A DNA stretch of 64,000 nucleotides, taken from Amphirosellinia nigrospora (Eukaryota > Ascomycota > Sordariomycetes > Xylariales > Xylariaceae). The notes under the pieces are model-generated. The model searched no databases. It was not told where the DNA came from and saw nothing but the letters and a program-made list of their open reading frames with translations. The DNA is taken from contig SCHM01000004.1 of NCBI GenBank assembly GCA_004123355.1, positions 434,001-498,000 of the forward strand, read 5' to 3'. Positions 23,669 to 35,984 of this stretch are shown here, one piece after another (position 1 is the first letter of the stretch; the number at the start of each line of letters is the position of its first letter). The translations under genes were made by a program, and so were the position numbers.

Positions 23669-26559
23669 ATGGCAGTCGATACCGCCACAGGTGCCTCGGG
23701 CATGAAGGATACTCTGGCCCTACATCCGCACACGAAGCACGATACTAACCATGTGCTGTCGGAGCTTTCTGCTGGCATGGCCCACCCTTCGACTTCCACG
23801 TCGCCGGCCGGGATCCAGCTCATGAAAGGCAAGAATCCCGAAGAGGGGGATCTCAAAACCAAGGGGACGCCGCTCACCCTTTTAAACCTTCCAGTCGACG
23901 TGCTCAGGCTGATCGTGAATGAGGCAAGCACTAGCTCCTGGCTTTCAAGCATATACGACTCGACAAAATGAAGCAACATGCTAACTAAACATGGTTCATA
24001 TAGCTCACCTACTCCAACGATCTGATCGCATTGGCCGTAACCCACTCCGCGCTCTACAAGTTGGCCGTTCTTCGACTCTATTCTTACTTCGATATCATAT
24101 GGCCCGATATCTCTGCTCCTTTTAACAGCTCTAAGAGTGTTGATGCACTCACCTATGGCTTGGCGACATTATGTCTCCCAAGTAAGTTTGCCGAGTCAAC
24201 ACAACGTTCACGTGGAGTTGGTGTCGGGCAGTCTAAGATTTCACATCGACTCGCCAACAATGATTACGCCAAGTACGTTCGAAAGTTCTCACTCGGTGAT
24301 GGACCTCCGGAGTGGACCTCAGACTATCTCATTACTAAGGAGAGTGGGAAGATGCTGGGCACGTTGGTTGCTGTTGCTGTTTCGAGGATGGTCAATCTTG
24401 AAGCCTTCGTGTGGGATATGCCTACCGGACTTTTGTCTGACGTTTTCATGGGGCTCGCTTCACATGAGGACGACCAAGGCCAGGCGAAACTCGAGGAGGT
24501 ATGGGTTCGCTGGCATGATAACTCATTAACGTCCCCCAATTCTTCATCTGCCTCTAGCCCTACGACGACACTCCCGCCTCTTAATCCTCCTCCGCCTCCA
24601 CCGCCACAACTTTTCCCGACTATGGCAGGTGCCTTGCCTGGCATTACCAGCAACCATGTACTAGCTAATGCCAGTGGCACAATACCGCAGCCTAAGACCT
24701 ACGCCCAGAGCTCCGTAGAGTACCCAACCTTTAGTATCCTACCGCCACTAAAGAGTTTAACGGTCCTGGACATAGACGACCTTTCTTACCTGGATGAGAT
24801 GTCAGTTCTGGTTGAGCGGTCTGTGTTTCGGCTCCGTGAGCTTCGTGTTGGAATTTCAAAGAAAGCCTACAATCTTCACGACTTCGCGCAGCCTTGGGAC
24901 GGCGCCAATTTACAGCAAGTCGATCATAAAGCAAAGTGGCCAGGTGAGAGTCGAATTCCCACGACTAGACTGGGAGGTGTATTGGGAGTGCTAGTAGGCC
25001 GAATCCACGATAGTGAGTGCCGCCTGAAATTATCTCGTGTTCGTCTCGTTTGGCCTTTGCCAATGAACCAAATAAGCTGTTTCAATATTGTTATGGTTCT
25101 TGGTATAGCTCTTTCGTGACTTACTAAGGGTCGAGTTTGCTAACACTATATTTTAGTTCGCAGAAAACCGAAAGTGAAAAGCCAACAGAAGTCGGCACCC
25201 GAGCAGAGTGCTGCTGCTTCTAGCGACGACACGACGTTGGGGACGGCGAACGAAACTAATGAAGCTTCTCCACCACCAGCCATAATTGATCATGGCTCTC
25301 CTACTTGGTGCTCAGATAAAAACTATCTAGAGGGAAAACTGAAGTTAGAAACCTTGGCACTTGAGAGAGTAACCCTGTCGATTGCAGTGTGTTCTCGAGC
25401 TATTGATTGGAGCAATATGACCAGTACGTATTTCTGCATCTCTTCTCACTGTTTGTCTCGTCAAGTTTTAAGTTCGGCAAACCCCCGAATCCCTAAAAAC
25501 GAATCAATCTGCATGGTAAACAATCTCTCTGACAACTAAATCTTAGATCTGACTCTCCTTGGTTGTCAACACCACGAGGCTCTATGGAAGACGCTGAGGC
25601 GGCAGTTTCAACCAACCCCACCAACACCGGGGTCTCCCCAAGACACGTCAACACGATACCATCTATCCTTAAAAAACATTACTACTGATTTAGTGTCACC
25701 AGCCCTCCTCAGCTTCATGAAAGAGACTCTGGCACCAGACACGATGGAAACCATATTTTTACAAGATCGACAGCGCACGGCAAAGCCGTCCGTTACATTA
25801 GAACAAGTTTTAAGAGCGCAGTAAAACGACACCGAAATAGTCTAAAAAAGCTGTTGATCGACAGCTCGGAAAAAGAGTCAACAGCTAACGCAATGACGGG
25901 AACAACCGGGCGTTGGAAGCATTGGGCTGTAAAGGATGAATTATTAACTTACATTACCAGTGGTAGAATGACGAGTTTGAGAGAATTGGGGATGGCAATC
26001 GATTATAAAGACTGGGTTAGTATATGCCCAAAACGCTTTTGGCGTAATCCGCTGACATAACGAAACACAGCACACGCTTCTCCAACGACTGCCTCAGATG
26101 GCCAGTCTGCGCTCTCTATACATTCCGCAAATGCTTGATCGCACCTCTAGGCCGCCCCCGGCACCAAAAGACCTCGCACTTCAAATTGTGGATATAATCA
26201 GCTTGAGAAGAGAGATACAACTTGTCTATGTAGGGCTCTGGCACAAGTGCTTCGAAATTACCGAGTTGGATCATAACGATCGTTTCGTAGATGATGGCCA
26301 TGCGGTGTCCGCGGATGACATGGATGGGAACAGCGAAGGCGACGACATGACCGATGAGGATGATGACGATGATGAGATCGAGCCTTTCATGGACGTCGAG
26401 GACGAATTAACAGAGGAAGCGTCTGATGACGAGCAATCGGAGGCAGATTCTTTTGTCGAAGAGACGACGAATAATTCGCTTCCACGGCTGCGGCTACGTG
26501 AAATTCTCTACTACGACGACAAGGTGGACCTCTTTCGGGCACGGCATGGCAAGTTATAG
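23669..26559 (+). CDS. F-box domain protein with long acidic C-terminus, five exons
   Basis: The F-box sits at about residues 67-110: TPLTLLNLPVDVLRLIVNE, then LTYSNDLIALAVTHSALYKL. F-box proteins usually recruit targets to SCF ubiquitin ligases. A leucine-rich, LRR-like body follows (ILPPLKSLTVLDIDDLSYL, SLRELGMAIDYKDW), interrupted by a proline run (PPPPPPPQ). The C-terminal part is strongly acidic (DEDDDDDEIEPF). The introns are 23924-24003 (GC-AG), 25013-25156, 25424-25546 and 26016-26070. One missing T near 25813 breaks the frame; with it the exons total 830 codons, which supports the model. The substrate is unknown. The start is the ATG at 23669; no better upstream start was seen. Confidence 0.82.
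23924..24003 (+). other. GC-AG intron within the F-box domain
   Basis: The donor is GAG|GCAAGC and the acceptor is ATATAG, with a good branch site (GCTAAC) about 30 nt upstream of the acceptor. Removing it joins the two halves of the F-box in frame (LIVNE to LTYSND). A GC donor is the known minority class of U2 introns. Confidence 0.75.
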
Positions 26560-27659
26560 GCACGCGACATCTTGCGGTCTCGAAAGCATCTGGCGCTAGA
26601 CTACTGACGTGTTGAGGGATCCTCTTGGCGGCGTGGCCTCGATCCATTCGGGCCATGATTGCCGGTAGCTTGGATTAGAAGTATAATAGTACCCATTTAC
26701 CGGGACCAGTTGTGTGGTGGATACGATGGTGCATATTTTCATTCCATAGAAAAGTTTGCGATGCGACGCACCAGGCGGGTAGCTAGATGATGGGTTGGGC
26801 GGTGTTCGTGGGCTAGGTAGTCGTTCAAACATGATATCTCGAGAGCTTAGTGCACATAAATAAATATAGTATAGTACCTAGCAGACGTTCTACATACATA
26901 GTAGGTTTGCAAACCATGGTCTATTATCCATGCGTGCCTCTTCACGTACTTACATAAATACTCAATCTCCCTGTAGCACTATCTTGACTACGGTACCTAG
27001 AATAGGTAGTTTTTTCTTCTACGCCATGTCCCACCTCGAACTCTTTTTTTTTTTCTCGGGTCTCGTTACCAAACCTTCCTGTTGGGTAGCGATTCGGGGG
27101 TCCGCTGAAGGAGGTCGCTGGTGCGCGACCGGGTTTACCCTTGGCCACCGATGGCGCCCCAGCATGACGCAGGCGAATCACATCCGTCGTCTTCTTCGGA
27201 CGTCACATCTCGTGCCAGCCCGTCCCAGCCCGTCCCAGCTCACCGAGAAAACCACAGTGTCAAGCTGCCTCGTGGGATCTAATGCAGGTACTAATAGTGG
27301 CCGGCCACAGTAGGAGGCCCGGCAAAAAGGACTGTGCAGCATCTCTCACCGTAACGTCCTCTTTCGGGCATGGTCGATGACAGGGTCGATGATGTTGCTG
27401 CAGGTGTGACACCAAGGGGGGGTACACCCGCTTTACCGCTGCCCATGGGCTATACCGCTACTTTGGCCACTCCAGCCATTTTATCTTTAGCGTACCCAAC
27501 CAGGTGTAGTGTCCGTTCCCGTTTCCGTTTCGTGTTCGTGGCCGTGTGTCCATGGTCACGGTCGTGCTGCTGCTGTCAGTCAGGCTTGACCTCGAGTGAA
27601 TAGTCAGATCCATGCTACATACGGCAACATGACAGGACAGTACACTTTTTAAGATACCT

Positions 27660-27698
27660 AGGATAGGATAGGATAGGACAGGACAGGACAGGACAGGG
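27660..27698. repeat. AGGAT/AGGAC pentanucleotide tandem repeat
   Basis: About seven head-to-tail 5-bp units that change from AGGAT to AGGAC part way along, suggesting one point change spread by slippage. Confidence 0.85.
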
Positions 27699-27817
27699 CC
27701 TAGATAGTCCGGCCAGTCTCGTCCGCCCAGCCCAGCCCAGTCATCCAACGAGAAAAGTTTCTTTTCTGCTGCTACTTACTGACTGCCCTGCCCTGCCCGT
27801 CCGTCAGATACCCAGCA

Positions 27818-27846
27818 TGTAGTAGTAGTAGTAGTAGTAGTAGCAG
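27818..27846. repeat. (GTA)n trinucleotide microsatellite
   Basis: About nine GTA units ending in a GCAGCA variant. Confidence 0.85.
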
Positions 27847-28192
27847 CATGTGTCTACGTGTGTCTCACTCTCACCGATACTTCTAGTCGCTTTCCTTCTT
27901 TGTCCTAAATCGGAGAGGCTTGGCTCGCTGCAGAAAAGCACAAATGAACGTCTCTCTCCGCCTCTTTGTCAACAACACCGCACAACGCCTTCTGCTCTCC
28001 CTCGGGCCCTGGTATATATTTCCTAGTTTTGCAACTTTCTGTCGGCTCTGATCGACACCCGCAAGCTTTCTCTCATTTTATATACTGCTGCCCCGAGTTT
28101 TTCGTACCGGCGTTTCGTGTTTATTCCATCTCTTGTCTTGACCATCTAGCGGAGTTTGGCGGGTTTTCCCAATTACCAACCCTGTAATATTT

Positions 28193-28217
28193 TCCCATCC
28201 CATCCCATCCCATCCCG
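28193..28217. repeat. CCCAT pentanucleotide repeat in 5' leader of next gene
   Basis: Five head-to-tail CCCAT-type units lying 55-80 bp upstream of the next start codon, so probably in the 5' UTR. Confidence 0.8.
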
Positions 28218-28271
28218 CCTATTGTCCGTTGTCAGTCAGCCGAATCCCTCAGTCTCGCTGCCCCCCCCTCC

Positions 28272-29724
28272 ATGGATTCTTTACCCGTCGAGCTCCTCCG
28301 GCTCATCTACTCCTACTGTGACCTCGAATCGGTCCCCAATCTGCGCGCCGTAAATCCAACCCTTGCAGATGTCGGTTATGAATATTTGCTATCGCCGCGC
28401 TTTACCTCGCTCAATTGGCGCTTCGATATTGATCGGCTACACAACATCGCACTCCACGACCGCCTCCGAGGGAGCATACAATCCATTAACATTTTCCTCG
28501 GGGAGCTGTCGTACTATGATGCATGGAGTACTTCATGGTAAGTCCCCTACTTAATTCTCGTGTAACATGTTTTTTTTTTGCTGGGGAGACTCTTGGTGCA
28601 CACTGAGAAAAGTGCTCGTTAAAACTGTCCTCGTATTGGCATCTATCCATTCCTAGCTAATATAAACCTAAGTAGGGCCCAGCACTTTGTGGCCCTCCCG
28701 AGGAACGTGCCGAGCTGATGGCGAACGCTCGAGTTGAATTCGACAAGATTGCGACAGGGCGCAAGAAGGTCGGACCCCTCCACATGAGGGCTGACGACCT
28801 CCGTGAGGCTTGTTCGGCTTTGCCGAATCTTCGTGATCTTGAGGTGTCGTTTGCACAATGTCCATCCACAGTTGACAACAAGTTTATCCAGGAAGCTTTC
28901 TACTGGCCTAACTGCAGGAAGTTGGATCGACAGGAAACCTACCAAAATCTAGATGCCGTTATGTTCGCTCTGCACGGGATCAAGCTCTCCTCATTCAAAG
29001 TTGATAGGCTGCCGCTCGAGATTTTCAAGTTGTCAAACCACCGCTCGCATTGGTTTACTCACGCCCAATCCTTCAATAGTCTGTCCAGCCTGAGCTTGAC
29101 TTTGGATCCGTCTGGACTCCGGGGACCGACCTCGGCATTTCGGGCTGTGAATGGCTTAGGTCGCATACTTCAACTCGCCACCAACGTGACACATCTGAAG
29201 CTTGCATTTCACCCCTATTCGAGCGAGCACTCCAGATTCCTGCTATCTTTCAGTGAACTATTTTTTGGTTTCACGTACACCCGGCTCACCGATTTGACAC
29301 TGGAAGGCGTATCTTGTGACGAGGAGGACCTGAAGGAGTTCCTGGGGCGACACGGTGCCACCTTGGTGCGACTACGACTAGGCGGTCGTGGGCTGGCCAA
29401 GCCATTCGAGGCATCACATGGGGGTATACATCTATACGAGGGAACTTTCCGATCGTTGTTCACCGGCCTGCGGATGAAGTTGCCGAAGCTAGAGCGCATG
29501 CACCTCGAGGGTATATTTGACTGCGAGCACCAAGACTTACCCACGCACGAGACGTACAACTTCTACCCCTCACCGACGAGAATTGGGAGGACGTCCCCAA
29601 GCCTCGATGGGTTCGGTCGTCACGCAAGACCATCAGCTGTCAACCCTTCGAGCAATACGTTCTTAACGGTGGAATCTACCCGGGCGGGAACACATTGACA
29701 CGAGAAGACGAAATGATGGACTGA
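28272..29724 (+). CDS. F-box-like protein, two exons
   Basis: The N-terminus reads MDSLPVELLRLIYSYCDLES, a compact F-box start, followed by LRAVNPTLADVGYEYLLSPR. The rest is leucine-rich with LRR-like strings (LNSLSSLSLTLD-like, LTDLTLEGVSC, LVRLRLGGRG, LERMHLEGIFDC). An intron starts at 28538 (GTAAGT); the acceptor is most likely the TAG ending at 28675. The frame needs two restored bases: one G at the start of exon 2 and one C near 29572. With both, the total is 439 codons ending at 29724. The sequence resembles fungal F-box proteins of unknown target. Both this and the gene at 23.7-26.6 kb are F-box-like, but they do not look like recent duplicates. Confidence 0.75.
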
Positions 29725-30930
29725 TGGGTCGATCGCTTTTCCACGGTCACGACCACCACGACCCAGTACTACATGGAAGCTTAGGACCAGTATTGGAATC
29801 AATTTGAATCACACCGAAATTCCGTTACCGCACCATCCCCTCTCGACCGTTAGATTTACGAGACATTATTTGCATGACCAAGGCACCTTGTGGCCGGATG
29901 GCTGGCGTTTTTACTATGATTTCTTATCTTATTTCTGGACACGACGGCGAAAAAACAAGAGCATATCGACAATTACGACACGACGATAACAACAACAACC
30001 ACCTTTGTCTCCACCGCGGGACGTGATGGAGGCAATTATTTGCACATGATTTACGGCTACCACACTCCATTTATATAGACGATTTTTGCACAACCTTCCT
30101 CAGGGATCGATTGGTAATTGGGCAAATGCGGCGTTTTTTCTTAAAAGGGAAATTGAAATTATTTTTCAGACAATTTTTTTCTTTCCATCATCATTCGTGT
30201 GTGTTTGTTGTTTGGACCTTTGGAGGAAGATGGGGAGAGAAAAAGACCTCAGCGGTCGCACACACAGACACACACACTTTTTCGCTCTTATCGGCATATC
30301 CTCCTCTCTGTAGGATCTCCATGGTTGCATCACACGAGCATTGTTTCACCAAATATACGGAAGATCACAGAGAGACACGAACACGATCACAAGACGGGGT
30401 TGGTCAGACTCTGCTTATTTTTTCTCTCTCCCCTTTCTTGGAGGGAAGAAGAAGAGTGGAGAGGAGAGGAGAGGAGGAGAAGAAGAAGCTTTGTGTGAAA
30501 TGGAAGTAGACTACCTTTTTGCCTGTTTTAGGTCATTGCAATTACTTAGGTATTATCTAGCATAGACTGCGAACATGTTTTCAATTGCCAACAATTGATT
30601 GTTTTGTTTTTTTGGTTCCTGGATTGTGATAAACTGTCTCACTTCCCTCCCCCCTCCTGTTCGTCTTTTCCTTGCCCGCGCGCGTTCGCCCGCAATATAT
30701 CCCCTCGTGACACTTTCACTCCCCCCGACTATCTATCTATCCCTTACGATCTTCACGATCGAAGCGGCTGGGCGGTTGGCGGTGAGATAAAAAAGATAAG
30801 CCCTCGACGGTCGTGGCTCCACGTGAGTCGTCGACGACCGTTTTTGGCGGTGGAACTAACCTGCCCGGCGTCGAGTGAGTGAGATTTTTTCCTGGTCATA
30901 TGCTCTCCTTTTGAAACACAAAACACAAAG

Positions 30931-30952
30931 AAACACACACACACACACACAA
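30931..30952. repeat. (AC)n dinucleotide repeat
   Basis: A pure run of about ten AC units, flanked by AAACACAAAG-type imperfect copies. Confidence 0.85.
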
Positions 30953-31013
30953 CAGGCAGGGTCGGTCGGTTCGGTTTGTCACTAGATGATCGAAGGACCT
31001 CGATAATGTAACA

Positions 31014-31043
31014 TTTCATTTCATTTTCATTTTCATTTTCATG
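31014..31043. repeat. (TTTTCA)n hexanucleotide repeat
   Basis: About four TTTTCA units head to tail, starting from ATTTCATTTCA variants. Confidence 0.8.
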
Positions 31044-34000
31044 TCATTTCTTCCCATTATTCGTTTAATTGTGTTGTATCCGCCCCCAAAACTACACTAC
31101 ACTAGTTGCCCGTCATCATCATCGTCATCATCATCAATGATTATTGCCAGATGACCCGATAGGTCCGAGTATCCGAGGATTTTGCGGGTTTGCTTTCGCG
31201 CGAGTCAATACTATTATATTACCTCTCCTCACGCCATTCATTCCCCGACCCGGCCGCGGAATCCTAGGCGATCACCCCCGAGTCACTTAGTGTATTGCTA
31301 GCGTAGCTAGCTTTTTTTGTTTTGCTGACGAGAATCAGAACAGAACAGAATAGACTGAACTTTCTTTTCGGCGTAGGCCGGTAGGGAACTCCAGTAGGGT
31401 AGGTAAGCAAGCCACCGTTACCCTACCGCCGGGACCTGTCAAGATTGATTCTGTGCCGGGGGATCGATCCGCTAGTTCTGGGGTGGCGTTTTGGCACTGT
31501 ATTGTATTGTAGCGTTAGGTAGTGTAAGTGGGTGGGTTCACGATGACCTCAACCCAACATGCCGGGATTTGCTAGCTGGCTAGCGTGGTTAGTCATTGCT
31601 AGTAGGGAATCTGAAGTCGATCATATCCCTTCAGGGTCGTGGGTTCGTGGGGTTTGGAAATTCCTTCCTGCCTGCCTAGCCTGCCTGCCCATTGTCGGGT
31701 ACTTTATTGTGATAGCTCAAGTCTGTCGTGTTAGTGGTAGGGTAGGAATTGCCGGCTCTCCGGTGAAGAAAGTTAGGTTAGTCGAATCATGTGTGTTTTT
31801 TCCCCTGTTGTCATTTATTTATTTGTTTATTTTTTTTTTCCTTTTTGTCTCATCGCCTATCTGGGGAGCTGAGGTCGTGTAACCGTGGGGCAAAGGTCTT
31901 ACATCAGAGACTAGGAATTGGCTATTCGACCACTGTAGTTTAATTAAATATGAAGTAAATAATTATAATGCATCGAAATTAACTTCTATACCGATTGCAT
32001 GATGTGTGTTTAGCAGCTGCTAAGAAATCGGGCGTAGTGGAATAGCTGCGATCCACCTCAACTTTGCTGATGCATACTGTGTGTATGTATGTACGTCAAT
32101 CGTGAGGCTGAGGTGACAACTTAATGCTTGTCGTAAGCAGAGTAAACGAGCTGGGCCGTCAAATTCTGCTTACATTACCAAGGCCCACACAGGCTGTAGG
32201 GTAGCTGACAATCAATCAGATACAGTACCTTGACATGCGCAGTAATATATTTGCCTGTCTGCCTGCCTTGGGTGGCTATACACCACACCAGGTCGCACGC
32301 GCATTGCATGTAGGTAGCGAAATGTCCGAGCGTTGTATGTGATATGTCTCAGTATCAGCTGATCGATAGACGGGGGGAACAAACCACCCATTGGACGGGA
32401 ATATCATGTTTGGAGGTGTGATCCGCGGATGCGAGGGTGTCCAGTCACGAACTCGAATTTAGCGTATGTACTACTCTCTCTCTAAACATTACTTTTTGTT
32501 GTTGCAACAATAATACAAAGCAACAACAACGAAAACGGTAAAGTCGGTGAAGGGAGGAGGAGGAGGGGGGACCTCCTCGGTAATCCCGTGATGACTTGAT
32601 TTGACTGAACTGCCCAGGTGCTCTTTTTTGCGGTCAGACAAAAATTACGACCGTTGCACAATTACGTCGCGCGGTTGTGCCGGTCAAAAGTTGAATTGAA
32701 TTTGAGAGAAAACGACCAACCGACGAATCGGAATGGGCCATCCGTGAAACAACCGGCATTGCCTACGAGTAACGTGCGCTAACTGGTTAATTGAGCTGCT
32801 GGGCGTAAGCGTTGCCCACGTTCGGATAGCCTTGTTTTGTATCAGTGCGCTGTACTTGTAGAGTTAGTGTAGAGAGAGAAAAACAAAACAAAAAAAGCTA
32901 GCATCAGGGAAGGCGTTGGAAATCCCAACACAACGGATTTGACTGGCATGATGAGACAGGGCGGATCTCGTTAGCGTGGTGGGGGGCCAATGTATCCAAG
33001 TACCAGTTCCTCTTTTTCTTTTCTTTTTTTAACACAAGTACATAGTCGCCAAGAATAGAACAGGGCGCGTTGTCAATGCGACAGCTATGTGTTGTGTAAA
33101 ATATGATAGGTAGTACGATTGTATGCGTGTATGTATGTAAACAAGGCATTTGCCTATAAAAAAGTAGGCTAGGACTTTTGAACTGGGATCTTCGTGAGGA
33201 ACATGTGTGAGCTGTAATAATCTGTACGTAGACTAGAACGGTAGGTATACACAGGTAAGTAAGCACGAGTGAAATGCCACAACAAGCAACGGGCAGGCTT
33301 CGTTGGCCTCCCCGGAAGAGGTGTTTATACACTATGTTTGCGGCCGGCCTTCCGCGGGCAGCCCCCAAAACCAAAAGATGACTGCTTGTCGATCGTATTG
33401 GGGGTCGGATTTTTGGTAAGGCAGGTGGTATTGTAGGATTACTTCACTCGAGCCTCGCCTTCTGTTCTCGACCAGCGATGGCAAGATGAATTGGAATAGG
33501 TTGTGTAAAGTTGTCGATCCGGGAGTTTCGGCTAGCCTAGGGCCGCAGGGGTTAATAGGGCAGGGTTCCCTCTTTCTCTCTCTTCGTTCACTTTTTCTTT
33601 CTGCTCTTTTCATTTCACTAGGCTTTGGTCATGGCGACATCACAGACAATCTCGAGTTATGTGAAGGTGATGAGTCTGGCTAGGTGATGTATGTTGATTA
33701 ATGCCAACTTTCTAAAATTTTGATAGGTCGAGTACGTGTGAAACAGCCGGCTTGGCAGGGGGGAAATGCATTATGTATTCAGTAAACAACAGGAATGAAG
33801 TTCCTACTGCTGCACTGTCATGTTATGCTGTAGATTGTGGCTGCGCGTTAGATAACTTCCCGAGACACGTCGGCGAAGGGCATGAAAGATAGGAGTTGTT
33901 AGAAGAGTAGCGTTTAGACCTGGCGTTGGACTTGTCGGAGTGTCTCGGGTTGACTCGGCCATTAGCATCGAGAAGAGTGAAATGTTTAATAGCGAACAAT

Positions 34001-35984
34001 CAACATGGAAATTATCTTGTCACATACTCGAGAAACCTCGAGTAAAGTAAGTCTTATTCACCATCGTCTCCTATGTTTTTTTCTTTTTTCTTCGGTCTCC
34101 TCATCCATTGTGATAGCGACTTAGCACTAGCTAGCAACATGTATTGTTTTCACACTAATCCACCTCGGTAGACAGAAGTGATGAGGCTAAAGTGAGAGAG
34201 TGTCGTGGCCTAGTGGCGCAAAGCCGTCACATCATCCACAGACAACTTTACTACGATCCACGATGCCGTCGCTAGCAGGTGCCAGAGTAAGCCAATGCAA
34301 TGCGAAGCAAAGCAAGGCATCGCATACAACGCAACGCTAGTATACCAAGCAATGTGACGATTGCAATGCACACCCGGATGGAGGCTCAACCTACAGAGAA
34401 CAAGTTACCAGAAAAAACAAACGAGGACGAATTGATCTAACGCAGTAGGTATTCGGTAGTGTTTTTTTTTTTTTTTTCATTTAATCATTTCCGTCGTTCC
34501 CGCTTATAGTCTCACCATGCGCCTAGACCAGCCTACCTCTAACCGGGTGGTTCCTTACGCATACCGTACCTATTTCTGGTCTGCTACCACCACGACGCTG
34601 CGCTCCTCACCACCCCATAATCTGTGGAGAACCACGAGATGTTCCTGAATTTCCAAGGAGCGACCGCGCCCCTCTCCGCGCTGAAGCCATTCCAAAGGGG
34701 GAAGACGGGCGGCTTGTAGTGTAGACTGGTGAGGACCCATGGATTATTACCCTCGGCGTTGAAGCTAAGCTACCTACCTACCTAGATGTATGTATAGTGT
34801 GTATCGTGCGTATCGTACGTCTTGCCAATACCGGTACCTCGGTCATCCAAACGCCTCAAAGTCTGCGTGCAACGGAACGGGGCGAATCGATTATTACCAT
34901 TACCTATAGTGTGTTATCGACAGTCTCAAGTTGCAGAATGGTTCCCGCCTTCTAATTCCCGGTTACACCGGCTCGGGCTCTAAACATTATAAGCGGGCCT
35001 ATGCGTTGCTGACTTCGATAGTCCTCATCGTTCACCAGGTATTAAGTCAACTGCCTACTGTACAGTAGAAGGTGATGCGAAGCTCTCGGGTGTTGTACTG
35101 CCTCATGTGTATAGTAAGTATGTCAAGCCTGTGCATACACAGTACTCGAGCTTCCAAACGTCGGGAAATTTACATAGTATACCATGTTAGGAGAGACAAT
35201 ACACTACTGCACCTTCATGACCACAACTCTTATCGAATACTACCCAGTGCCTACAGGTGAATTAGGTAGTCTATCTCTACTGCTCACTCCAGTGATGTCT
35301 TAGCCGTCATGTACCTGCAGGCCTGCTACGGGAGGTACCTTCTGTAAGAAGAAACAACCTTGGAAGTATCTCCAGTGCCAGGCAGCATCCTCAATGTAAC
35401 CCCAGTTGCCCCTCGAGGGAGGGCCCAGGGGTTGCGCCTGGCCCTGTGCTCTAGTCTACTGTACATTGCGCTAGGATACTTACACTAGCTCCTACAACTG
35501 GGCAACCCACCAGCCTAACAGGCCCCAAAACGTCACTGTTGACCTGCAGCCACCGACATCCACGATCTGCAGCCCATCCTTACGTATCTCTCTCCAGCTT
35601 TCTGTTCCCCTCTGACCAAGACCCCGTGCCCGTGCTCAACCGTCCATCTTGATCTCGAGGCAAGGTCATAAGCGAAACCTTGCTATAGACTGAACCAGTG
35701 AACTGCGACCTACCTCGACTACCTACCCAACCCACCTTCTGCTATACGTTATACATTGTCTTGCCTTGCCTTGTCTTGTGTTGTGCTTACATGTAATTCA
35801 AGCCTCTTCTCTCATTCCAGTCAGCCTGGTGCAAGTTACCTAATTCCCCGAATGGAATTCCTCGGTCCTAGGACCAACCATCAATTCTCCGGCGATTTCA
35901 ATAACTGGCCAGTACTCTGTGTTGGCTGACGTCCGCCGCTAAGAGAGCGACCGTCGCTCGTGTTGCCCGTACTGGCTCACAGCA

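Larger units (their letters stand above)
26560..28271. other. 1.7 kb intergenic with several microsatellites
   Basis: Lies between two F-box-like genes on the same strand. A 78-codon minus-strand frame at 26596-26832 overlaps the 3' flank of the upstream gene and has no recognised motif. The right half is CT-rich and dense in short repeats (listed separately), and ends in the C-rich leader of the next gene. Confidence 0.55.
29725..35984. other. 6.3 kb gene desert, low-complexity rich
   Basis: No frame in this stretch resembles a protein. The longest frames (for example 32904-33374 on the minus strand and 31559-31882 on the plus strand) are low-complexity, overlap others, and lack motifs. The sequence is rich in poly-T, (AC)n, TTTTCA and CT/GA tracts, and is not RIP-like (CpA is common). 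It could hold long UTRs or noncoding transcripts; I cannot show any from sequence alone. No tRNA cloverleaf was recognised. Confidence 0.5.

Noticed and set aside
26596-26832. 78-codon minus-strand frame downstream of the F-box gene
   Set aside because: Overlaps the 3' flank of that gene and an alternative frame; it cannot be supported as a gene from sequence alone.
32904-33374. 156-codon minus-strand frame in the gene desert
   Set aside because: Contains low-complexity runs (KKEKKKRN) and no recognisable domain; the overlapping frame at 33332-33613 is equally unconvincing.
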